Under the pieces are notes generated by a model, which saw nothing but the letters and a program-made list of their open reading frames with translations, searched no databases and was not told where the DNA came from. A DNA stretch of 9,042 nt from the NCBI GenBank assembly GCA_945487985.1, contig CALYTX010000037.1:1-9042 (forward strand). Direction: 5' to 3'. This document shows, in pieces, positions 1 through 5,160 of the stretch. Positions within the stretch are counted from its first letter, which is position 1. Every line of letters begins with the position of its first letter. This stretch comes from an uncultured Verrucomicrobiota bacterium (GTDB lineage: Bacteria > Verrucomicrobiota > Kiritimatiellia > RFP12 > UBA1067). The position numbers were made by a program, and so were the translations under genes.

Positions 1-15
1 CTCTTCACGCATCCT

Positions 16-1233
16 TCAACTTCCAAGAGCACTCATGGGGACGGCGTACAACCCTTCGCCGAAGCGAAGCGTCTTGTCGCCCGAATATAGAACGATGCCT
101 GTAAACGGCACCTTGGCGAGATTTTCGGCAAACCATTTAAGGTGTTTGAAATCATCCAACGATGCCTGCCCGGCCTTGACTTCCACTCCAAGAATCGCAC
201 TGTCCTTGCGCTCGACCATGAAATCGATCTCGCGCTTGCGGTTGTCCCTGTAGTGCGATATCGTGTAGCCACCATCGGCATCTGCTATCGCCGCCAGTTG
301 CTGATAGACCCACGTCTCGACCAGTTTGCCGTTTCTGCTCTCGTCCATGTACAATTCCGACTCGTTCCATCCAAGAATACTGGCCACGAGCGCGGAATCG
401 GTTGCAATCCATTTTTCCCGTTTCCCCACCATTTCATAATCGCTTTTAGTCCAGTTGGGAATGCTGTCGAACACATACAGTGCCTTGAGCGTAGCCATGT
501 AGTTCTGTGCAGTCACTTTGGATATTACCGCCTTCGCCGAAAGTTCCTCCGTAGAGAAGAATTGCGCCGTGTGCGCAAGAAGCCATAGGGCGGTTGCGCG
601 AAGTTCCGGCAACTTGCGAATCTCTGTGACGTCTTGAATGTCTTTCTCAATTAAATCATCAAGATACGCTTCAAACCAGTCCGACCTGTCATCAGGCGAA
701 AAATCCAAGATTTCCGGATACCCGCCTCTGAATGCAGCGTGAATCACATCCCTTCGCGTAAAATTGGTGTAGAACGGGTCGAAGTCGCGATTGAATGCTC
801 TGCGTAGAAATATCGGGGGGTTCCCGTTCAGCTCACCGAGCGCGAGCGTCCGCAGCCTGATTCGCCCAAGGCGTCCGGCGAGCGAATCTTTCACGGCTTT
901 GGCAAATCGCAGATTGGAACTGCCAGTCAGAAGATACTGCCCGGATGACGAATCCCTGTCCACGACCATCTTTATCGCTTCGAGAATGTCAGGCACTTTC
1001 TGTATTTCATCGATAACAACAGTCTCGCCTTTTTCGTGGGCAACAAACCCATTGGGGTCGGTATTGGCGATGCTACGAACGAGTTTGTCGTCAAACGTAT
1101 AACGTCTTGATTTAGGCAAATCGACCATTCCGGCAAGCGTAGACTTGCCTGTCTGTCTAGCGCCAGTCAGATTCACGCCGCGTCTTACTTCCAGCATTGC
1201 GCGAAGCTTTGAAGTTTGCCATCTTTCGATCAT
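16..1233 (-). CDS. AAA-family ATPase with DUF4143-type C-terminal domain
   Basis: A 405-residue P-loop ATPase of the common bacterial AAA_14/DUF4143 class, whose cellular role is mostly unknown. The N-terminal AAA domain shows a Walker A motif GARQTGKST (residues 24-32), a Walker B with VVIDEIQK (about 72-79), a sensor-like LLTGSSNL (101-108) and the family-typical SLAGR (117-121). The C-terminal half contains EIDFMVE and GVEVKAG, the restriction-endonuclease-like (PD-(D/E)xK-type) core found at the end of this family. I chose the ATG at 1233 because the family starts at MIERW-like sequence and a weak AGGGA lies about 10 nt upstream. The frame stays open to 1344, but the extra N-terminus is hydrophobic and covers the likely promoter. 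The gene looks complete and stands alone. Family assignment is strong; biological role is not known. Confidence 0.9.
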   Translation of the reverse strand: MIERWQTSKLRAMLEVRRGVNLTGARQTGKSTLAGMVDLPKSRRYTFDDKLVRSIANTDPNGFVAHEKGETVVIDEIQKVPDILEAIKMVVDRDSSSGQYLLTGSSNLRFAKAVKDSLAGRLGRIRLRTLALGELNGNPPIFLRRAFNRDFDPFYTNFTRRDVIHAAFRGGYPEILDFSPDDRSDWFEAYLDDLIEKDIQDVTEIRKLPELRATALWLLAHTAQFFSTEELSAKAVISKVTAQNYMATLKALYVFDSIPNWTKSDYEMVGKREKWIATDSALVASILGWNESELYMDESRNGKLVETWVYQQLAAIADADGGYTISHYRDNRKREIDFMVERKDSAILGVEVKAGQASLDDFKHLKWFAENLAKVPFTGIVLYSGDKTLRFGEGLYAVPMSALGS

Positions 1234-1257
1234 AAGTGCAATTCCCTGCGTAGGGAT

Positions 1258-1286
1258 AGTATAGCAAAGTTCGGCAAAAACGGAAA
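1258..1286 (-). promoter_or_regulatory. Predicted sigma-70 promoter of the ATPase gene
   Basis: On the minus strand, TTTCCG (1281-1286) and TATACT (1258-1263) are separated by 17 nt, which is ideal spacing. The -10 ends 24 nt before the ATG at 1233, leaving room for a short leader with a weak ribosome-binding site. The -35 is only a partial match to TTGACA. Confidence 0.5.
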
Positions 1287-1344
1287 GTAGCCAAGTGTAA
1301 AAACGATAAATTGGCAGTGGTATAACCAGAAAGTAGATTAACAC

Positions 1345-1491
1345 TCATCCCTCTTTCCTTGTTTCCTTATTTTCCCCAAACATCTCCGCCTTGTCAGGAT
1401 TGAGGTAAAGTGCAAGCGCGCGAGTTGCGGCGAGGACGGTTTGCTTGTTCGCATAGCGTCGGCCACCGATTATGGGGCGGCTTATTTCATA
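1345..1491 (-). pseudogene. C-terminal remnant of an unidentified gene
   Basis: A 48-codon open stretch ends at a TGA (1345-1347). It reads like real protein: it contains YEISRPIIGGRRYANKQT, then a helical VLAATRALALYLNPDKAEMF, then a low-complexity tail NKETRKEG. It has no convincing start. Upstream it runs straight into a TAG that lies inside the tandem ACTATCC/GGATAGT repeat at 1491-1511. I read it as the 3' end of a longer gene whose 5' part was lost or replaced by repeat DNA. The charged tail is encoded by purine-rich quasi-repeats (AAGGAAAC-like), which often sit at gene ends in such genomes. I do not recognise the parent family, and a chance open frame is still possible. Confidence 0.35.
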
Positions 1492-1511
1492 CTATCCACT
1501 ATCCACTATTT
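1491..1511. repeat. Short heptanucleotide tandem repeat (ACTATCC)
   Basis: Three consecutive 7-base units: ACTATCC, ACTATCC, ACTATTT. The reverse strand reads GGATAGT and contains TAG. A run of three full units would therefore close all three frames of that strand, unlike the GCAC heptads elsewhere in the window. It is found only in non-coding DNA here and supplies the stop that bounds the remnant at 1345-1491. Confidence 0.7.
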
Positions 1512-1531
1512 GACCGAACATCCTGCATAAA

Positions 1532-1630
1532 TGCGACCGATTCGATTTGTCGCCGCGCACGAATGGAAAGTCAAAGTGTAGTGAAACTAGGCCAATGGGC
1601 GCGGGTCGAAGACAAATCGAATCGGTCGCA
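1532..1630. repeat. 99-bp element with perfect 20-bp terminal inverted repeats
   Basis: The left arm (1532-1551, beginning TGCGACCGATTCG) is the exact reverse complement of the right arm (1611-1630, ending CGAATCGGTCGCA). The 59-nt interior has no open frame of note. With two mismatches the pairing extends outward to about 27 bp (GCA at 1525-1527 against TGC at 1635-1637). It could be a miniature inverted-repeat element, the scar of a larger mobile element, or a structured RNA. No target-site duplication is obvious. Confidence 0.65.
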
Positions 1631-1639
1631 ATTCTGCGT

Positions 1640-1652
1640 GCGACGAAGTCGC
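1640..1652. repeat. Small hairpin next to the inverted-repeat element
   Basis: GCGAC, GAA, GTCGC form a perfect 5-bp stem with a 3-nt loop, starting 10 nt after the right arm of the 99-bp element. There is no T-run after it on either strand, so it is not a typical terminator. It may belong to the same repeat complex. Confidence 0.35.
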
Positions 1653-1731
1653 CTGCGTGAAAACAGCTCTTGGGTTCAACAAGAAAAAACCGCACCCGCT
1701 AAAATAGAACGACCCCGCACCGTAGCACGAG

Positions 1732-1751
1732 GTCGTGCTACATTCCCCCGA
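1732..1751. repeat. 20-bp palindrome
   Basis: GTAGCACGA (1732-1740) and TCGTGCTAC (1743-1751) are perfect reverse complements around a central GG. It lies in non-coding DNA downstream of the protease gene (on the minus strand), with no adjacent T-run. It could be an operator-like site or one copy of a dispersed palindromic repeat. A single copy in this window does not decide between them. Confidence 0.5.
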
Positions 1752-1845
1752 ACAACCGGATTTTGCGCAAGGGAAAGGCGGCGGTCCGTGCCTAACTCCA
1801 CTACATTTACCCCACCATTAGGGCTGACCCTCGATGTCCCCAGTG

Positions 1846-2847
1846 CTACCTTCGCCAAGGGATGGTCTGGATCAGATCGATAACTCGAACCGACTTCCCT
1901 CCCGCAAGCGATTCGCGTATATCAGGCAGTACGGCGTCGAGTGATTGGAAGCCGGTGAATTCCTTATTGTCGGAGATCGTGACGATTCCCGACAAGGCAA
2001 GCCCTTTTTCTCCGTTCTCCCCAACCTGGACGAAAACCGGGCTGCCGCTTTTATTGACGTGCGACGACCATTTCATCCCGTAAGCCGGTATGCTTGTCTC
2101 GTATTTGCGTCCGCACAGGTCCGTCGGAATTTTCGGCCACGGAATGATGCGATCAGAACTGGTCATCTTGGCCCGCTGGCGCGTCACGATGCCCCACGCC
2201 ATTTTTACCCAAGGCAAGCGCAGAATACAGGGAAAGTAGAACTGCTTCGTCGGCTCGTTCGCAGGGCCGAGAACCTGTGAGAAGAGCGAATAGACAAACG
2301 GCCCGGTGTTTTCATCGTTCACAATCTCGCCGAAACGCCGCTCACAGACGAATCCCCCGGATCGGTCTTGCCCGTCTTCCGCGATGTTCACGAACGACAA
2401 GGCGTCCGCAGAACCGGCGACCCGGCTGATTTCGCTTTCGTTCAGGATGATCCACGCGAAGTCGTACTTGAGATCCTTTACTGTCAGCCAGCGGGTGGGG
2501 TCAATGTTGTTGAGCGCGGCATATCCGAACCCCCAGCCCCGCTTGTTGAGGTAGATGTAGTTATCCTTCTGGCTCACTTCCGCAAACGCCTTTCCCGTTT
2601 CCAGCATCCTCGCCGTCACGACGTGACGGCACGTCAGGAGCGCCACGCGCGGCTTCCCCTCGACCCTGCACCCGACAAGGACTCCGTTGCCGATCGTATA
2701 GCCGCCCGAGCGCACAAAGCCGTGCGCCTCCTCCAGCCTGTCGCAACCCGGCGCGAGAAGGAGAAAGAGAAGCGCCCCCATCAGGGCGCACTCAAGTTTG
2801 TTTCGCCTCATCCACACCACGAAGCGCCAATCGAGAATCTTCTTCAT
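1846..2847 (-). CDS. Lipoprotein-like trypsin-fold serine protease
   Basis: A 333-residue predicted exported protease. The N-terminus is basic (RRNK, 14-17), followed by a hydrophobic stretch ending LLLAPGC, so Cys35 is a plausible lipidation site, although Ala rather than Leu at -3 is not ideal. The catalytic triad of a chymotrypsin/HtrA-like fold can be read as His75 (LLTCRHVV), Asp129 (KYDFAWI) and Ser267 (NKSGSPVF, in place of GNSGGP). No PDZ domain follows. I chose the start at 2847 because AGGGAG lies about 10 nt upstream; an internal Met13 is an alternative. The gene begins 20 nt after the end of the upstream small gene, so the two are probably co-transcribed. The substrate is unknown. 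The GSP rather than GGP triad context is uncommon but compatible with activity. Confidence 0.75.
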   Translation of the reverse strand: MKKILDWRFVVWMRRNKLECALMGALLFLLLAPGCDRLEEAHGFVRSGGYTIGNGVLVGCRVEGKPRVALLTCRHVVTARMLETGKAFAEVSQKDNYIYLNKRGWGFGYAALNNIDPTRWLTVKDLKYDFAWIILNESEISRVAGSADALSFVNIAEDGQDRSGGFVCERRFGEIVNDENTGPFVYSLFSQVLGPANEPTKQFYFPCILRLPWVKMAWGIVTRQRAKMTSSDRIIPWPKIPTDLCGRKYETSIPAYGMKWSSHVNKSGSPVFVQVGENGEKGLALSGIVTISDNKEFTGFQSLDAVLPDIRESLAGGKSVRVIDLIQTIPWRR

Positions 2848-2867
2848 GTTCTTGCTCTCCCTGTCTA

Positions 2868-3146
2868 TCAGGCCGCAGCAGTGCTGCTCTTGTTGAGTTC
2901 GGCGACGTAGCGCAGACCCTGCGTCGCGGCGTGAAGAATGCGGTATTTGTCGCGAGCCGTCGGCACCATCAGGGAGTCGGCGATCTTCCGCACCTCGTCA
3001 TTGCTGACGTCTTCGCCCTTTTCACGCCGCGCCTTTACGATCTGTTCCGTGCGATTCCTGATTTCCTTGTTGATCACGTGGATGACATCGGCGATGCCCA
3101 ACAGCTCCTTTTCAAGCCCCCTGTAGACATTCCAGTACATGTTCAT
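2868..3146 (-). CDS. Small helical protein of unknown function
   Basis: A 92-residue soluble, highly charged and almost entirely helical sequence, with no signal peptide and no motif I recognise. The middle (IVKARREKGEDVSNDEVRKIAD) looks like a helix-turn-helix-like pair of amphipathic segments, and the end (LNKSSTAAA) is low complexity. The frame is open from a TTG at 3161, but that start would add an odd GGCC-containing N-terminus. I prefer the ATG at 3146, about 9 nt after a GGGTGG that may act as a weak ribosome-binding site; the ATG at 3140 is also possible. It is the first gene of a likely two-gene unit with the protease at 1846-2847. A role linked to the protease is a guess from position only. 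Confidence 0.6.
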   Translation of the reverse strand: MNMYWNVYRGLEKELLGIADVIHVINKEIRNRTEQIVKARREKGEDVSNDEVRKIADSLMVPTARDKYRILHAATQGLRYVAELNKSSTAAA

Positions 3147-3169
3147 GCAACAACCACCCAATGACCCAT

Positions 3170-3178
3170 ATTATACCA
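3170..3178 (-). promoter_or_regulatory. Extended -10 promoter for the small gene and protease
   Basis: The minus strand reads TGGTATAAT, a perfect extended -10 (TGn plus TATAAT). The -35 region shows no good TTGACA match. It is occupied by two GCAC heptads (3187-3200). Transcription should start near 3163, giving a leader of about 17 nt before the ATG at 3146. Confidence 0.55.
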
Positions 3179-3186
3179 AGTTTCCC

Positions 3187-3200
3187 CCGCACACCGCACT
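3187..3200. repeat. Two GCAC heptad units
   Basis: CCGCACA and CCGCACT lie in tandem, placing GCAC at 3189 and 3196 (7-nt spacing). They touch the stop codon (TAA, 3200-3202) of the decayed protease gene and lie at the -35 position of the next promoter. Only two units, so weak on its own; it is listed because five longer arrays of the same kind occur in the window. Confidence 0.4.
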
Positions 3201-3801
3201 TATCTCCCCATGCTCATAAAGTCGAATTCCTCCAGCTTGTAACCGGAACACAGCTCGTCCATCGCCTTCTGCACTTCGCGGCGGGAACCATGAATCGAAG
3301 GGCCGTGTCCGGCACCTCCGGTGAATAGGCAATAGACGAGAATCGGTTGGTTGCCGATCAGGAGAAACGCAGGCTTGCCGCTATCACCCTTTACCAGATG
3401 TCGCATTCACCCAACGCCTTTGTCGCAGCGACCCGGCACGGGCAGACCTCGCCTTGCTGATCGACGAAAAGAGCGCGGCATCCCTTCCACAGCGGGAAGT
3501 GTTTTGCAAAGATGATGTGTCGCTTGCTGATGAGCGTCCCCGCTCGGACCGTCCCGCTCTCGTTACTCCACGGGCTCGCGCAACTGAAATTAACGCCTTT
3601 GAGCCAGAACTTCTCGTTCGCTGGAAACGGTTTCTCCCACAGGCATCGTGGAAAACCGAGATTCCCTTTACTCGGCGGATAATCGGCAAAACGCGACAGC
3701 GAGACCACCGGATCAGATCCGGCGATCCGCTGTGCGATGCTGTTCGTCGCAAAGTCAAAGACCGGCAACGCTCCAGCAAGGATTATCGCGCTTACGCTCA
3801 T
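3200..3801 (-). pseudogene. Decayed trypsin-like serine protease (internal deletion and frameshift)
   Basis: Two overlapping frames together carry the three catalytic elements of a trypsin-like protease. The first (3801-3391) begins with a hydrophobic leader, MSVSAIILAGALPVF. It has the family-typical GTLISKRHIIFAKHF with the His box, then GECDI, the likely Asp site, and ends two codons later at TGG-TAA. The second frame (from about 3406) carries KGDSGKPAFLL with the catalytic Ser, then GGAGHGPSI and a C-terminal helix. The Asp codon (3400-3402) and Ser codon (3380-3382) are only about 20 nt apart, whereas the fold needs some 80-90 residues between them. A frameshift alone therefore cannot explain it: a large in-gene deletion has removed most of the second barrel and changed the frame. 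Loss of function is almost certain. The intact protease at 1846-2847 is a distant relative. Confidence 0.75.
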
Positions 3802-3808
3802 TGAGCGT

Positions 3809-3817
3809 ATTATACCA
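3809..3817 (-). promoter_or_regulatory. Extended -10 promoter, apparently leaderless
   Basis: The minus strand reads TGGTATAAT, then seven bases (ACGCTCA), then the ATG at 3801 of the decayed protease. This spacing puts the expected transcription start on or next to the A of the ATG, so the transcript would be leaderless. The -35 lies within the 3' end of the integrase gene and is poor. Confidence 0.55.
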
Positions 3818-3825
3818 TGTTTGTA

Positions 3826-5049
3826 CTACAGCATCGGAATCGCATTCACCGCGCTTTTCAAAGCGACAATATTCTCGTGGTAATAATGCCGCGTCATCGC
3901 CGTTGACTCGTGGCCGACAATCGACTGCACGATGTGTAGCGGAACGCCCGCATTGGCCGCAAACGAGACGAACGTGTGCCTGAGCGAATGGAACGTCGCC
4001 TCGGGCGTCTTGTGCTTGCGCCCTTCGATCTGAACCGACGTCTCGATGTGCGCCGCCCGGAAGATGGCGCAGAGCCGGTCGCTGACCCGCGACCGTGTCC
4101 GGGTGTACATTTCCGAGATGCGTGGCAGTACAGGCCCAGTAAAGTGCAGAGTGCTTAGTGCTTGGTGCTTGGTGCTTGGTTCATCCTCCCGCACCACAGC
4201 ACCAGACACCCCATCGAGCAGCGCTTGCCCGAGAGCATTGTGAATCGGAATGGTCACGATCCGCCGATGATGCCGCTTGGTCTTTTCGGGGACAAGCTGG
4301 ATAACCCCTTGCGCCAAATTGATCTGCGACCAGTCGAGACGGCAGCAATCTCCCAGCCGCAAGCCAGTGTAAATGCCAATCAGAATCAGCAAGTACCACT
4401 CGTTGGTGCTTTGTGCTTGGTGCATGGTGCTTGGCATGCCCCCCGCACCAGCCCCTCCCCCCGCACCAGGCACCAAGCACCAGGCACCAGGCACCTTCTT
4501 CGCCGCTTCCAACAAGCGGCGAAGTTCATCCATCGTCAGCTCACGCCGCGAATGCGAATCGTCGGGCCTGAGCCGCACCCCTTCCCACGGATCTTCCTCG
4601 AGCCGCGCCTTCTGTGCGAGGACGCGGAAGATCTCCCGGAGAATGCAGACGCGGTTGTTGTAGGTTGTGGCGCAGAGGTCGGTTCGGAGACAGACGAGGT
4701 ACTCGGCGACCATGTCGGACGTCACCCCGGCGAGATCGTCCACATGGAGGTAGAAATGCTCCATCCATTTGGCGAAGTGCATCCACACCTGCCGCTTGCC
4801 GTCCATCGTCGCCTTGGCGAGTTCGTTCCGGTTCGGCGACCGGACATACTCGAGCCAGACGTCGGCTAACGGCAGCCGATGCTCCCCCAGCCCCAGCGGA
4901 GCGAGGAAGCGTTGCAACACCCTCTCCGCCTGATCCCGATCCTTCGTCCGCGTCGAACGACAGTACCGCTTTCCATTGATGCCGACTCGCATCGTCCACC
5001 GACCGCTTTTCTCCCTCTGGAGATTGCCCATTCCTTTTTCTCGTGCCAT
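3826..5049 (-). CDS. Tyrosine recombinase (phage/integrative-element integrase type)
   Basis: A 407-residue site-specific DNA recombinase. The N-terminus has a short basic DNA-binding segment (GRWTMRVGINGKRYCRSTRT, 16-35) and a SAM-like core-binding domain (about 60-150). The catalytic domain keeps the full set: Arg231 (TGLRLGD), Lys256 (PEKTKR), His354 and Arg357 (HSLRH), His380 (VGHES) and the nucleophile Tyr389 (RHYYH, nine residues after His380). Two low-complexity insertions coded by GCAC heptads interrupt it, at about residues 187-215 (just before the Arg box) and about 284-302 (between the Lys and His boxes). Neither touches a catalytic residue, and the frame is kept. The start at 5049 has a strong AAAGGAG four bases upstream. 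No attachment site, excisionase or other mobile-element gene is visible beside it, so the element it served is lost or lies outside. Confidence 0.92.
   Translation of the reverse strand: MAREKGMGNLQREKSGRWTMRVGINGKRYCRSTRTKDRDQAERVLQRFLAPLGLGEHRLPLADVWLEYVRSPNRNELAKATMDGKRQVWMHFAKWMEHFYLHVDDLAGVTSDMVAEYLVCLRTDLCATTYNNRVCILREIFRVLAQKARLEEDPWEGVRLRPDDSHSRRELTMDELRRLLEAAKKVPGAWCLVPGAGGGAGAGGMPSTMHQAQSTNEWYLLILIGIYTGLRLGDCCRLDWSQINLAQGVIQLVPEKTKRHHRRIVTIPIHNALGQALLDGVSGAVVREDEPSTKHQALSTLHFTGPVLPRISEMYTRTRSRVSDRLCAIFRAAHIETSVQIEGRKHKTPEATFHSLRHTFVSFAANAGVPLHIVQSIVGHESTAMTRHYYHENIVALKSAVNAIPML
4144..4210. repeat. GCAC heptad array inside the integrase gene (second insertion)
   Basis: GTGC occurs at 4144, 4151, 4158, 4165 and 4172 (exact 7-nt spacing). 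After a 10-nt spacer, opposite-orientation GCACC units follow at 4191-4210, so the whole is an imperfect palindrome. On the coding strand it gives GAVVREDE followed by PSTKHQALSTLH. It is read in frame between the Lys and His-x-x-Arg motifs of the recombinase. Confidence 0.75.
4406..4497. repeat. Palindromic GCAC heptad element inside the integrase gene (first insertion)
   Basis: The left arm has GTGC at 4406, 4413, 4420 and 4427. The right arm has GCAC at 4463, 4470, 4477, 4484 and 4491. All spacings are 7 nt. Over 30 bases the arms are complementary at about 25 positions by hand alignment, and several of the mismatches would be G-T pairs in RNA. The spacer between the arms is C-rich. The coding strand gives GAWCLVPGAGGGAGAGG followed by MPSTMHQAQST, an in-frame insert between LLEAAKKVP and EWYLLILIGIYTGLRLGD, which would normally be almost continuous in this family. 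Confidence 0.8.
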
Positions 5050-5053
5050 AATA

Positions 5054-5060
5054 CTCCTTT
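5054..5060 (-). promoter_or_regulatory. Strong ribosome-binding site of the integrase
   Basis: AAAGGAG on the minus strand, four bases before the ATG at 5049. It is the clearest Shine-Dalgarno in the window and differs from most neighbours, which lack one; this fits a horizontally acquired gene. Confidence 0.7.
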
Positions 5061-5085
5061 CTCTTTGATGGTTTGAGAACGGTGA

Positions 5086-5095
5086 ATTATAGCCA
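5086..5095 (-). promoter_or_regulatory. Candidate -10 element of the integrase gene
   Basis: The minus strand has TATAAT (5086-5091) preceded by TGGC, close to but not an exact extended -10. No good -35 is seen. A start near 5079 would give a leader of about 30 nt containing the AAAGGAG site. Confidence 0.4.
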
Positions 5096-5160
5096 ATGAC
5101 AAAACTTCCGCGCTCCCCTTGTGGAACGTAGCGGTTTTCTTTTTGCTCAACGCCCGTTTA

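Larger units (their letters stand above)
1492..1845. other. Non-coding stretch rich in repeats
   Basis: Apart from the ACTATCC heptads, the 99-bp inverted-repeat element, the small hairpin and the 20-bp palindrome described separately, I see no gene here. Open frames exist on both strands, but they run through the repeats, have no ribosome-binding site, and give Arg/Ser-rich translations without any recognisable motif. Confidence 0.6.

Noticed and set aside
1234..1344. N-terminal extension of the ATPase to an upstream start at 1344
   Set aside because: The extra 37 residues are hydrophobic and unlike the family, and they overlap a well-spaced promoter; the ATG at 1233 matches the usual family start.
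1532..1630. Integron attC site or intrinsic terminator
   Set aside because: The arms are perfect and lack the GTTRRRY/RYYYAAC ends and unpaired bases of attC sites; the 59-nt loop and the absence of a T-run do not fit a terminator.
1410..1883. Plus-strand open frame (157 codons) across the non-coding gap
   Set aside because: It runs through the inverted-repeat element, the palindrome and the 3' end of the protease gene, has no ribosome-binding site, and its Arg/Ser-rich translation shows no family signature.
3384..3801. Programmed frameshift joining the two protease frames
   Set aside because: Even after joining the frames, the distance between the catalytic Asp and Ser is far too short for the fold, so a deletion is required.
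4144..4497. Possible CRISPR-like array from the repeated GCAC units
   Set aside because: Units are 7 nt with no spacers of constant length, they lie inside a coding frame, and no Cas gene is present.
4162..4869. Long plus-strand open frame (235 codons) opposite the integrase
   Set aside because: It lies antisense to a gene with a full catalytic motif set and a strong ribosome-binding site. Its translation has no recognisable fold, and it is kept open partly by the heptads, which have no stops on either strand.
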